Source: Acidobacteriota bacterium (GTDB lineage Bacteria > Acidobacteriota > Blastocatellia > RBC074). From it: 64,000 nt of DNA. Below are positions 1 through 7,897 of this stretch, piece by piece (position 1 is the stretch's first letter; each line of letters opens with the position of its first letter). The notes below the pieces were generated by a model. That model was given only the letters and a program-made list of their open reading frames with translations, was not told the DNA's origin and made no database searches. The stretch lies in assembly GCA_016196035.1 (NCBI GenBank), contig JACPYM010000064.1, positions 1 through 64,000 of the forward strand, read 5' to 3'. Made by a program: the position numbers and the translations under genes.

Positions 1-327
1 GGAACCCGGCACGCCAGCCACGCACGCCCCGGATGGGGCGCAGGACTGAGCTTGCCCGCTACGCTATTGCAACTTCTATGCGGACACGGGAGCAAGGTTA
101 GACACCGTTGTGTGGCTGTTGATTGGGGAGGCTTGTCCTGCGCCCCTCCCGGGGCGCGGGGCGTGTGCGCCTGCTTCCGGTGGTTGCGGCTAGGCCTCCA
201 CCACCGGCTAAAATCCGCTGTGCCTTCGGCACACAGAGGGTGTCAACCTTTCTTGCAATTCTTCGCCTGCCTAACATCAGTTGATAATGCATCAGCGGGC
301 GCGCTACGGAACGTTTGCCGAGCGACT
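1..327. other. Non-coding stretch with GC-rich hairpins
   Basis: I see no convincing gene here; the open frames have no ribosome site and no recognisable protein character. Two GC-rich hairpins stand out: a 6-bp stem at 25-40 and a 7-bp stem at 140-157. Their flanks are roughly inverted copies of each other (about 23-45 against 135-165), so this may be a worn palindromic repeat element downstream of the lpx operon. Confidence 0.4.
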
Positions 328-777
328 TCAATGCGAGGTCTCGCGTTTGCGCGGCGGCAGCACAAAATGTTTGCCGCTCACATTCAAGGTGGTGAAACGC
401 GCGTAATGCACCATCCCCGAACCCAGGCCGGGCGAGAGTGAAACCAGCCCCATCTTCAAATCATCGAAATACAGCACGCAGCCAAAGCCCGCGTCTGACA
501 AGCAGGGGCCGTGAAAAAAGCGCTGCGTCTGGATTTCGGTGAGCAGCAACTGGGCGATCAGCACCTCGCGGTTGACCATGCGTTTGAGAATGCTCTCAAG
601 GATGGGCATCAACTCTTCCTGGAAGTCGGAGGTCGCCGCGACACCGGCCTGGATGAAGGTTTCGTTCTCACCCAGATGATCGAAAAAGAAGGCGAAAACC
701 TTGCCGAATTCCTCTTCGTTTTGCAGCAGGTCGCGCAGTTGTTCCAGCCGTTGCCATTCCATGGGGAACCTCGTCAC
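328..777 (-). CDS. Conserved-looking hypothetical protein, last gene of the lpx operon
   Basis: A 149-residue soluble protein with no signal peptide and no domain I recognise. The N-terminal half is helical and acidic (residues 1-75); the C-terminal half looks like beta strands and ends in a basic tail. Its ATG overlaps the lpxA stop (ATGA at 774-777), so it is probably translationally coupled to lpxA. That coupling is the main evidence that the gene is real and that the start is right. Acidobacterial lpx clusters often carry extra genes after lpxA, but this one does not resemble lpxB, lpxI or a Gfo/Idh oxidoreductase. Function unknown. Confidence 0.7.
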   Translation of the reverse strand: MTRFPMEWQRLEQLRDLLQNEEEFGKVFAFFFDHLGENETFIQAGVAATSDFQEELMPILESILKRMVNREVLIAQLLLTEIQTQRFFHGPCLSDAGFGCVLYFDDLKMGLVSLSPGLGSGMVHYARFTTLNVSGKHFVLPPRKRETSH

Positions 778-1544
778 TTTGTCACGCCGCGGGCCGACGT
801 TTCGATGAATTGGATTAAGTAATCAATCTCAGGTGTGCCGCTCAGCTCGGCTTTCATGCGTTCCAACGCCTGCGCAGTGTTCAGCTTCGCCGACAGCAGC
901 AAGTGAAAGGCGTGCTGGATATGGCGAATCGCTTCGTTGCTGAAGCCTTTGCGCCGCAAGCCAAGCGTGTTGGCGCCATAACACGACGCGTGATTGCCGA
1001 CCGTGCGCGCGTAAGGCAACGCATCTTTTACCACGACCGAATAGCCGCCGATGAAAGCGTGATCGCCGACGCGGCAAAATTGATGCACGCCGCTGTAAGC
1101 GCCCACCGTCACGTGATCGCAGATCGTGACGTGCCCGGCCAGCGTCGCGGCATTGGCAAAAATGTTGTGCGATCCGACCTGACTGTCGTGCCCGACGTGC
1201 GCCTGGGCCATAAACAGATTGTCGTCGCCCACGTGCGTGATGCCGCCGCCGTTGGTCGTGCCACGATTGAGCGTGACGTATTCGCGGATGACATTGCGCT
1301 GACCGATGACGAGATGCGTCTCTTCGCCTTTGAATTTCAAATCCTGTGGCGGTTGGCCAATCGAGGCGAAGGGATAGACGCTAGTGCCGCTGCCGATTTC
1401 GCAGGGGCCTTCAACGACGACGTGCCCGGCAATTTCTATGTCGTCGTGCAATTTGACGTGCGCGCCGATGAGCGAATACGGGCCGACGCTGACATTGCTG
1501 CCGAGTTCGGCGCTGGCACTGATGATCGCGGTGGGATGGAGCAT
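774..1544 (-). CDS. lpxA: UDP-N-acetylglucosamine O-acyltransferase LpxA
   Basis: First step of lipid A synthesis: moves a 3-hydroxyacyl chain from acyl carrier protein to the 3-OH of UDP-GlcNAc in the cytoplasm. The 256 residues match the family length (about 260). Residues 1-185 are left-handed beta-helix hexapeptide repeats. The catalytic histidine is H119 in the motif HVGHD (E. coli H125). Residues 195-250 form the C-terminal helical domain with the GLRRKGF motif. There is no Shine-Dalgarno sequence before the ATG: only 5 nt separate the start codon from a 26-bp inverted repeat at 1550-1630. It lies downstream of fabZ and overlaps the next gene by ATGA. Confidence 0.97.
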   Translation of the reverse strand: MLHPTAIISASAELGSNVSVGPYSLIGAHVKLHDDIEIAGHVVVEGPCEIGSGTSVYPFASIGQPPQDLKFKGEETHLVIGQRNVIREYVTLNRGTTNGGGITHVGDDNLFMAQAHVGHDSQVGSHNIFANAATLAGHVTICDHVTVGAYSGVHQFCRVGDHAFIGGYSVVVKDALPYARTVGNHASCYGANTLGLRRKGFSNEAIRHIQHAFHLLLSAKLNTAQALERMKAELSGTPEIDYLIQFIETSARGVTK

Positions 1545-1549
1545 AGCTT

Positions 1550-1630
1550 CAGTTGTCGGTCGTCAGTTGTCGGTTGTCGGTTGCCAATCGAAAGGGTTCT
1601 TTCAAACCGACAACTGACGACCGACAACTG
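1550..1630. repeat. Heptad-phased inverted repeat between fabZ and lpxA
   Basis: Arms 1550-1575 and 1605-1630 are perfect 26-nt reverse complements with a 29-nt spacer. The left arm reads as successive 7-mers AGTTGTC, GGTCGTC, AGTTGTC, GGTTGTC, GGTTGCC, so the palindrome is made of heptanucleotide units of consensus RGTYGTC. In the operon transcript it would fold into a long hairpin ending 5 nt before the lpxA start codon, where the ribosome site should be. Confidence 0.9.
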
Positions 1631-1634
1631 GCAA

Positions 1635-2069
1635 CTATTTCTTGCGGTCAGCCAGCGCGGAAGAGATGTTGGCCTCGGCGACCAATTGACCATCCACAAA
1701 CGCCTCAGCATGCAGCTTGGCATAGCCCATTTTGTATTTGAGCACGGTGACTTCGAGGCGCACCTGATCGCCAGGCACGACAGGACGGCGGAATTTGGCT
1801 TCGTCAATGCCGGTGAAATAGAGCAGCTTTTCGTCGCGGTTGGGGATTTCGCGAAACAGCAAAATCGCGCCGGCCTGCGCCATCGCTTCGATAATCAGGA
1901 CGCCGGGAAATACGGGCGCGCCGGGAAAATGGCCCTGAAAGACGTGCTCATTCATCGTGATGTTCTTGATCGCCACCAAACGTTTGAGCGGCTCGATCTC
2001 AAGTACACGGTCAACCAGTAGCATCGGGTAACGATGCGGGATGATGTTTTGAATTTCGTTGATGTCCAT
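1635..2069 (-). CDS. fabZ: 3-hydroxyacyl-[acyl-carrier-protein] dehydratase FabZ
   Basis: Dehydrates 3-hydroxyacyl-ACP to trans-2-enoyl-ACP in fatty acid synthesis and competes with LpxA/LpxD for their hydroxyacyl substrate. The 144 residues form a single hot-dog fold of normal length. The motif IIPHRYPMLLVDRV is at residues 9-22, the catalytic histidine is H47 in GHFPG, and the catalytic glutamate is E61 in IIEAMAQ. The usual acidobacterial and proteobacterial order lpxD-fabZ-lpxA is kept. The start codon is preceded directly by a heptad tandem repeat (2071-2105), with no Shine-Dalgarno sequence. Confidence 0.97.
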   Translation of the reverse strand: MDINEIQNIIPHRYPMLLVDRVLEIEPLKRLVAIKNITMNEHVFQGHFPGAPVFPGVLIIEAMAQAGAILLFREIPNRDEKLLYFTGIDEAKFRRPVVPGDQVRLEVTVLKYKMGYAKLHAEAFVDGQLVAEANISSALADRKK

Positions 2070-2070
2070 T

Positions 2071-2105
2071 GGTGTCAGTGGTCAGTGGTCAGTGGTCAGT
2101 GGTCA
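2071..2105. repeat. Heptanucleotide tandem repeat (GTGGTCA) between lpxD and fabZ
   Basis: Five uninterrupted 7-nt units: GGTGTCA followed by four GTGGTCA, then a partial GTG. On the coding strand this is TGACCAC repeated, ending 1 nt from the fabZ ATG and occupying the ribosome-site position. Confidence 0.95.
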
Positions 2106-2133
2106 GTGAAAAAGCCATTCGACTAGCCGTTGA

Positions 2134-3165
2134 TCATTGGGCACTTTTATCAAGCTCTTTTTCCAGTTTTTTCAAGCGGTCGAACAGTTCAGGCAAACGC
2201 CCATACAGCACCTGCGATTTGCGCCAGGCCTGATAATCCATCGCCGGCATCATACCACCGACCAGTTTGCCCGCTGCGACGCTTTTGGTCACGCCGGTGC
2301 GCGCGGTAATGGTGACGCGGTCGCCAACCGTGATGTGCTGGTTGGTGCCGATTTGCCCGGCGATGATGCAGGCCTTGCCGATTTTCGTCCCACCGGAAAA
2401 GCCCGCGAGCGCGGCAACGACGGTGTCTTCGCCGATTTCGACGTTGTGGCCGAGCTGAATCAGGTTGTCGAATTTCGCGCCGCGCCGGATGCGCGTTTCG
2501 CCAAAGCCCGCGCGGTCTACGCAACAGTTCGCGCCGAGTTCGACATCGTCTTCGATCACGACGCGGCCCACTTGCAAGAGCTTGCATTGCCGCCCCTGCT
2601 CATCGGGCGTGAAGCTGAAACCGTCCGCGCCGATCACCACGCCGCTGTGAATGCGGCAGCGCGCGCCGATGAGCGTGTCGTCATACACCGAAACATTGGC
2701 GAAGAACACCGAGTCGTCGCCGACCGTGCAGTGATCGCCGATGACCACACCGGGATGCAGCGTGACGCGGTCGCCGATGTGCGAGTTGCGTCCAATCGTG
2801 ACGCGCGGGTGGATGGAGCAATCCGCGCCGATGGCTGAGCCTTCGCCCATTGCCAAGTCTGCGCTGACACCGCGCGCGACGTAAGGCTTGCCGTAAAACA
2901 GTTGAATGGCGCGGGCAAAGGCGAGTTTTGGGTTGGGGGCGCTGAGCAAATTGCTATGGGCCAGCGCCGGATGTTCGGCCAGTTTGCGGGGCACGATTAA
3001 GGCCGTGGCGGCGCAACTGGCGGCAGCGGCCAGCCGCGCGGCTTCGGCGACAAAAGTCACGGTGCCCGCTTGTGCAGCGTCGAGCGGCGCCACGCCGGTG
3101 ATTTCAGCGTCGCCGTCACCATGCCACTCAGCGCCGATTCGTTCTGCTAGTGCCGCCAACTTCAT
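2134..3165 (-). CDS. lpxD: UDP-3-O-acylglucosamine N-acyltransferase LpxD
   Basis: Third step of lipid A synthesis: N-acylates UDP-3-O-acyl-glucosamine from hydroxyacyl-ACP. The 343 residues match the family. The N-terminal uridine-binding domain covers about residues 1-100, the left-handed beta helix about 105-300 with many hexapeptide repeats, and a C-terminal helix with a Leu/Lys-rich end follows. The catalytic-type motif LGHNVEIG contains the family histidine. I chose the ATG at 3165 because GGAGAAG sits 8 nt upstream; the upstream in-frame alternative at 3183 has no ribosome site. It lies between ompH and fabZ. Confidence 0.96.
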   Translation of the reverse strand: MKLAALAERIGAEWHGDGDAEITGVAPLDAAQAGTVTFVAEAARLAAAASCAATALIVPRKLAEHPALAHSNLLSAPNPKLAFARAIQLFYGKPYVARGVSADLAMGEGSAIGADCSIHPRVTIGRNSHIGDRVTLHPGVVIGDHCTVGDDSVFFANVSVYDDTLIGARCRIHSGVVIGADGFSFTPDEQGRQCKLLQVGRVVIEDDVELGANCCVDRAGFGETRIRRGAKFDNLIQLGHNVEIGEDTVVAALAGFSGGTKIGKACIIAGQIGTNQHITVGDRVTITARTGVTKSVAAGKLVGGMMPAMDYQAWRKSQVLYGRLPELFDRLKKLEKELDKSAQ

Positions 3166-3223
3166 CGCATCTTCTCCGCACAAAACAAAAGGCAGCAGCC
3201 AACCGCGGAACGCTGCTTTTCCG

Positions 3224-3258
3224 GGCTGCCTGCTGCCTACTGCTTACCGCTGACTGCC
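3224..3258. repeat. Degenerate heptad repeat between ompH and lpxD
   Basis: Five 7-nt units in register, GGCTGCC, TGCTGCC, TACTGCT, TACCGCT, GACTGCC, ending at the ompH stop codon. They are less uniform than the other heptad runs. A short partly complementary stretch (AGGCAGCAGCC, about 3189-3199) lies on the lpxD side, so the pair may form a weak hairpin. Confidence 0.6.
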
Positions 3259-3884
3259 TACTTCTTCGGCGCTGCTGCCGGAGCCGCGCCACCGGGGTTG
3301 GCCTTGTTATATTCCTTCATGAAATCTTCGGTGATGTCAGAGGTCGCCGAAGCAAACAATAGCACGCCCGCCTGTTGCGCCGCGCCGGCTTCAATCACCA
3401 ACACAATGCCGCGCTGCTGGCAGTAGGTTTCGAGCAACTTGCCAACCTTGTCATAAACCGGCCCTTGCACGTCGCCCAGCCGCTTTTGGCCGAGCGCTTC
3501 GTAATCCTCATTCAACCGTTTGAGGCGGCGCTCTTTTTCAGTGCCTTCCTCGACCCAGCCATTGCGCACGGCGGCGCTGACCGTGGCGCCCTGGGTATTG
3601 ATTTTGTTTTTGAGGTTCTCGACATCCGCCTGCAAGGCCTCCAGTTCTTTGCGCTTCGGTTCGAATTCAGTGTTGAGCGCATCGAGCTTTACTTTTAGAT
3701 CATTGAGGCCGACGCGAAACGCGGCGGTGTTGAGCACCGCAATTTTACCCTCAGCGCCCGTGCCGCCCGTCGCGGCAGCCGCAGCGGGTGCCGCAGTGGT
3801 GCGCGACGGTGGGGTTGGGGTTTGTGCGAAAGCGGCCAGCGACAATGCGCTGAGCAACGCCACGGTGAAAAACATTCTGTTCAT
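3258..3884 (-). CDS. OmpH/Skp-family periplasmic chaperone (copy 2)
   Basis: A secreted coiled-coil chaperone that should hold unfolded outer-membrane proteins on their way to BamA. The 208 residues begin with a signal peptide (residues 1-20, ending AFA) followed by a Pro/Thr/Ala-rich linker. The long charged helical arm (about residues 65-135, Leu/Lys/Glu heptads) and the C-terminal ITEDFMKEYNKANP motif match the neighbouring gene. The start at 3884 is preferred because AAGGAG is 10 nt upstream; the ATG at 3893 would lie against the ribosome site. The C-terminus has an Ala/Pro-rich extension ending in KK. Confidence 0.88.
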   Translation of the reverse strand: MNRMFFTVALLSALSLAAFAQTPTPPSRTTAAPAAAAATGGTGAEGKIAVLNTAAFRVGLNDLKVKLDALNTEFEPKRKELEALQADVENLKNKINTQGATVSAAVRNGWVEEGTEKERRLKRLNEDYEALGQKRLGDVQGPVYDKVGKLLETYCQQRGIVLVIEAGAAQQAGVLLFASATSDITEDFMKEYNKANPGGAAPAAAPKK

Positions 3885-3938
3885 CTTTGTCATACTCCTT
3901 ACGGCTCCTTACGGGATCGAAATATAGAATTGCCACAG

Positions 3939-4502
3939 CTACTTGGCCGCCGTCGCCGGCGCAGGGTTCGCTTTATTATATTCTTTGATGAAATCGTCGG
4001 TGATAAAGGCCGCTGTCGCGGCATACACGACTAACGCGGATTCGCGCAACTTCCCGGCTTCAAGCACTTGGGTAATGCCCTTTTGCGCGCAATACTGTTC
4101 GAGGAATTTGCTGATCTTGTCATAGATCGCGCCGGTTTCCTCCTGTTCGCGTTTCTGCGCCAGCGCCTGGGCGTCTTCGCCCTTGCGCGCTATTTCCTTT
4201 TGCAGGGATTGAATCTGTTCCTGCAGGCCAGCCGACTGTTGCGGGGTCAGGTTCGTCGCTTCCTGCAAGGTCTTTTGTTTGGCTTCCAGCGAGGTTTGCA
4301 TGGATTCCAGTTCACGCTGTTTCGGCCCAAATTCGACTTGCAGCTTTTCGTATTTCACTTTGAGTTCGCCGATTTCGGTGCGAAAGGCGGCCAACTCAAG
4401 AATGCCGACCTTGGTTTTGCCAGCATCCTGCGCCACGGCACTCAACGACAGCACCAGCATGAGTGCGGATAGCCGCAGGATAAAATTCGATTTCAGTTTC
4501 AT
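3939..4502 (-). CDS. OmpH/Skp-family periplasmic chaperone (copy 1)
   Basis: The 187-residue paralogue lies directly downstream of bamA. It has a signal peptide (residues 1-24, VAQ/DAG cleavage region), a coiled-coil arm (about 45-120, rich in Gln, Glu and Lys) and the same C-terminal pattern FITDDFIKEYNKANP as the next gene. The two copies are clearly related but far from identical, so the duplication is old. Ribosome site AGGAG lies 11 nt before the ATG. Together with bamA and the lpx genes this gives a complete outer-membrane assembly operon. Confidence 0.9.
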   Translation of the reverse strand: MKLKSNFILRLSALMLVLSLSAVAQDAGKTKVGILELAAFRTEIGELKVKYEKLQVEFGPKQRELESMQTSLEAKQKTLQEATNLTPQQSAGLQEQIQSLQKEIARKGEDAQALAQKREQEETGAIYDKISKFLEQYCAQKGITQVLEAGKLRESALVVYAATAAFITDDFIKEYNKANPAPATAAK

Positions 4503-4557
4503 TGAAAAATCATCTCCTATCTTTTCGTAAGCGCCTCAACCAGCGCCCCAACCTTGC

Positions 4558-7500
4558 TTAAAACGTGCGTCCCACGCTAAACCGCACTGCGGTGCGCCGT
4601 TCGAGAAAGAGCACCTTGGGATCGGTCAAATCGGTCTTCGCCTGCGGGTTGTAGGCAAAAATCAGCCGGAACGGAACGTTGATCACCGGCATCTGCACGC
4701 GGATTTCCATGCCGAAAGAAGAGCGGATGTCGGAAAACAATTTCTGATTGGCTTGCGAGTTGCGCAGGATGTTGTAACTACGCGAATCGCCTTCCAAGAA
4801 GATCGTGCGGTAACCAATCGGATTGCCTGAATCATCACGCGGCGCACTCGCCAATTCTTCCGCCGTCGCCACGCGACCCGCCTGATTGAGCGTCACGCCG
4901 TTGGGGGCAATCTGCTGATTGATATAGCCGGTATTGGTGGTCTGATCTTTGTATTTGCGCGCGTTGAAGACCGAACCGATGTCGGCAAAGGCGGCGATTG
5001 CCAGAATGCTGACGATGGGCACGCGGTATTCCAGGTTGTAAATGAACTGGGTGTCGCCCCCGATGGGCGTGAAAAAGCGCTGCGCATTGACGACGTTGCA
5101 ATTCGCCGACGGCGTTTCGGTGCAGCCTTTCTCTGGCGCTTGGAAAGTAAAATTGCGAATCACGCTGGAATCCACCTGCCCGACGGGCGGGTTAATCAGC
5201 CGGGTCGAATCGTTCGGATCAACGACTTTCGCCACGACGTTCTTGGTCGAAAGGAACGAATCGCTCGCCACGACCGGCGAAATGGAGCGGATGTTATAGC
5301 CACGAATGTCGTATTCGCCGCCCAGGAAAAAGCGTTCGTAAATCGGGATGCCGCCGATAAACGAGAGCGAGCAAATGTCGCGCACGCGGTCGCAACCGTC
5401 GAAAGAACTGCCATAGGTGCGAATGTGGTCAGCGCGAAACCGCATCGCCAGCACGTGCGGTTTATCCGAACGACGGTGGAAGACCGGCATGAAGCGTTTG
5501 TATTCGAGCGAGGGCGCAAACGTGCTGACGTCGCCGCCCAGAAAGCCGCCTGCCAGTGAGAGGCCCAGGAACAGGCTCTGCCCACGGGTCGGATCAAGCG
5601 AAGCGTTGGTCGAATTATAAAAAAGCGACGGGACAATGCGGCTGGTGATGATGCGCGGTTGCGCAAAGGTCACCGGGATGTCGTTTTTCGGGTCGCCGTC
5701 ACGATTGACCTTCGGGTCTTGCGTGCTCGTTGCAGTCAGCGAGTATGACAACCCTAACCGCGACAGTCCCGCGAAGCTGCGCACCTTGCGTCCAAAAAAG
5801 GTGTTGGCAAAAATCGCCGCCGGCGCCGACATGCTGACCGTGCCGCCCACCGTGTTCTGCGTGAAGAGCGTATCGGCGTTCAAACTGGACAGCCCGAAGA
5901 AACTGGCTTGCAGTTGTTCGGTCGCGTTATTGAAATTGAACCCGGAGCCGATGAACTGATACTTCTGCGCAAACAACTGCAAGCCCAGACTGACGGGTTT
6001 GCCCAGAAAGTATGGCTCGGTGAAACTAATGCTGGCCGCCAATTGCCGGTTACCACCTGATAGCGAAATGCCCAGCGATTCGCCGTAACCTAAAAGATTG
6101 TTCGTCTCGTACTGCACACCAAAAAAGCTGCCCTGGAAACCGGATACGCCGCCGTTGACTGAAATCTGCTGGCGGCCTTTCTCTTTGACCTGCAAATCAA
6201 TGTCTACGGTTTGGTCGCGGTCGTTCGTGCGCGTGATCGCATCTTTATCCTTGATCTCGTCAAAGAGGCCGAGTTGGTTCAAGCGCAAGACCGACAAATC
6301 CCAATACCGTTTGTTATACGGGTCGCCTTCGTTGACAAGCACTTCGCGGCGCAGCACCACGTCGCGCGTGTTGGTGTTGCCGATGAATTCCAAGCGCCGC
6401 ATGGTGAACTGGCGGCCTTCGTCCACTTCCAACGTCACTTCGACTTCGCCCTCGGTCGCGGACGTGTCGTTGAATTTGGGATTGAAGTTGACCTCGGCTT
6501 GAATATAACCCTGCGTGCCGAATAGGTCTTTGACGCCTTTGAAAACATTCTCCTGAATGTTTTTCATGTTGATGTATTCGCCGACCTTAATGCCCGACAC
6601 CGCCGTGATCACGCCGGGTTGGAAGATCGTCACACCTTTTTCTTCGACTTTGGTGACTTTGTAGCGGCGCCCAACTTCGATGGGAATCGTCACCCGCAAT
6701 CCAGGGCCTGTCTTTCGCAAGAAGGGCAGCGGCAACCCGCCGCTCACCTTGCCTGCATCTTCAACAATCGGCTCACTGTACTTGGCTTGCAGGTAGCCTT
6801 TTTGTCCCAGGAAAAAGCGCACGCGCTCCAGGTCGTCCTGCAATTTTTCTTTGAAATAGATGTCAGCGGATTTGAAGGTCGAGATAATGCCCGCTTCTTT
6901 CACCAACTTCATCGCCCCGCGTAACCGGCGTTGCGAGAAATCGCCCTTTTCACCAGTGAAGACGATTTCTTTCACGCGCACGCGCGGCCCTTCTTCGACA
7001 TTGAAGATCAACGCGACCGTGGTGGCGGAAATGTCTTCGACTTCGATTGAAACATCGGCTTGGGGATGTCCCTTTTCCGCCAGCAATTCACGCAAGACGA
7101 TCTTGGCCGCATTCACCTTGGCCGGATCGAGTTGGTTTTCCTTGCTGACTTGGGTGCGGCGTTCTTTGAAGCGGGTCAGGACATCGCTTTCGGTCGCCGA
7201 TTTCAGACCGCGATACTGCAAATCGCGGATGATCGGGTATTCCTTGACCTGAAAAATGATGACCTTGCCGCCACGCGGGCCGTCATCCAGCAGCAGTTTG
7301 GTTTGCAGCGGATCGAAGAAACCCAAACCCAGAATCGCTTCCAGATCGCGCTGCGCCAACGCCTGGCTATAGCGGTCGCCCGGCTTGCTCTGCACATAAT
7401 AAAGAATGGATTCTTTCGGAATGCGGCGATTGCCGCGGATTTCCACATCTTCGACCAACACGTCCTGCGCAGCTTGTTGCGCCAACACGGGACGCACGAT

Positions 7501-7572
7501 CACGAACGATAGAAATGCCGAAAAAATTGCTGCGATCAAGGCGCTCGTCTGAAGATTAAAGCGCTTGGTCAT
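4558..7572 (-). CDS. bamA: Outer membrane protein assembly factor BamA
   Basis: Central subunit of the BAM machine that folds beta-barrel proteins into the outer membrane. It is 1004 residues, longer than E. coli BamA (810). A signal peptide covers residues 1-32. POTRA domains follow, the first starting VEDVEIRGNRRIP and later ones with typical VKEIVFTGEKG and MRRLEFIGNTNT openings, up to about residue 470. The rest is a 16-strand barrel with the conserved loop-6 IRGYN motif and a C-terminal phenylalanine (RFSVGRTF). The start at 7572 has GGGAGAGG 6 nt upstream. The extra length is mainly in barrel loops, for example around the CSLSFIGG and EKGCTETPSANCN segments with paired cysteines. It leads the operon. 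Confidence 0.96.
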   Translation of the reverse strand: MTKRFNLQTSALIAAIFSAFLSFVIVRPVLAQQAAQDVLVEDVEIRGNRRIPKESILYYVQSKPGDRYSQALAQRDLEAILGLGFFDPLQTKLLLDDGPRGGKVIIFQVKEYPIIRDLQYRGLKSATESDVLTRFKERRTQVSKENQLDPAKVNAAKIVLRELLAEKGHPQADVSIEVEDISATTVALIFNVEEGPRVRVKEIVFTGEKGDFSQRRLRGAMKLVKEAGIISTFKSADIYFKEKLQDDLERVRFFLGQKGYLQAKYSEPIVEDAGKVSGGLPLPFLRKTGPGLRVTIPIEVGRRYKVTKVEEKGVTIFQPGVITAVSGIKVGEYINMKNIQENVFKGVKDLFGTQGYIQAEVNFNPKFNDTSATEGEVEVTLEVDEGRQFTMRRLEFIGNTNTRDVVLRREVLVNEGDPYNKRYWDLSVLRLNQLGLFDEIKDKDAITRTNDRDQTVDIDLQVKEKGRQQISVNGGVSGFQGSFFGVQYETNNLLGYGESLGISLSGGNRQLAASISFTEPYFLGKPVSLGLQLFAQKYQFIGSGFNFNNATEQLQASFFGLSSLNADTLFTQNTVGGTVSMSAPAAIFANTFFGRKVRSFAGLSRLGLSYSLTATSTQDPKVNRDGDPKNDIPVTFAQPRIITSRIVPSLFYNSTNASLDPTRGQSLFLGLSLAGGFLGGDVSTFAPSLEYKRFMPVFHRRSDKPHVLAMRFRADHIRTYGSSFDGCDRVRDICSLSFIGGIPIYERFFLGGEYDIRGYNIRSISPVVASDSFLSTKNVVAKVVDPNDSTRLINPPVGQVDSSVIRNFTFQAPEKGCTETPSANCNVVNAQRFFTPIGGDTQFIYNLEYRVPIVSILAIAAFADIGSVFNARKYKDQTTNTGYINQQIAPNGVTLNQAGRVATAEELASAPRDDSGNPIGYRTIFLEGDSRSYNILRNSQANQKLFSDIRSSFGMEIRVQMPVINVPFRLIFAYNPQAKTDLTDPKVLFLERRTAVRFSVGRTF

Positions 7573-7897
7573 GAAACCTCTCCCACTTAAATGATCGGCC
7601 ATTGCCCCTACACACACTGCGGAATGACGGCCAACTCTGCATTCAGAAAACTTTCGTCATGGATGATTGGGGTGATTCAACAGCGCGCAAATTTCCTCTT
7701 ACGTTTCAGGCCGCGCTGTCCGAGTTGGCAGCTTTCAGCGCCGCAACGTCATGAACGTCTACGGTTGTGAAGGTTGCAGTGACAAATTACAAGTCGCGCA
7801 TTATACGCATGCAGCCCGGTGTTGAACAGCCAACGTTGGCGAAAAGAAGCCCTTGCCAAAGTTTCTTTCTGCAAGGGAAAAGCCGCATTTGGGCCGC
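7573..7897. other. Upstream region of the bamA-lpx operon
   Basis: I see no gene, RNA or strong repeat in these 325 bases. It should contain the promoter of the envelope operon and the 3' end of the panE-like transcript, but I cannot pick out a convincing -35/-10 pair. Confidence 0.4.

Noticed and set aside
52-441. Open frame of 129 codons on the plus strand
   Set aside because: No ribosome site, overlaps the 3' end of the operon gene on the other strand and reads as low-quality protein; the region looks like GC-rich hairpins.
903-2021. 372-codon plus-strand frame across lpxA and fabZ
   Set aside because: Antisense shadow of two certain genes caused by high GC at third positions.
2071-2105. 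Possible CRISPR repeat
   Set aside because: Units are 7 nt in direct tandem without spacers, and no cas gene is present.
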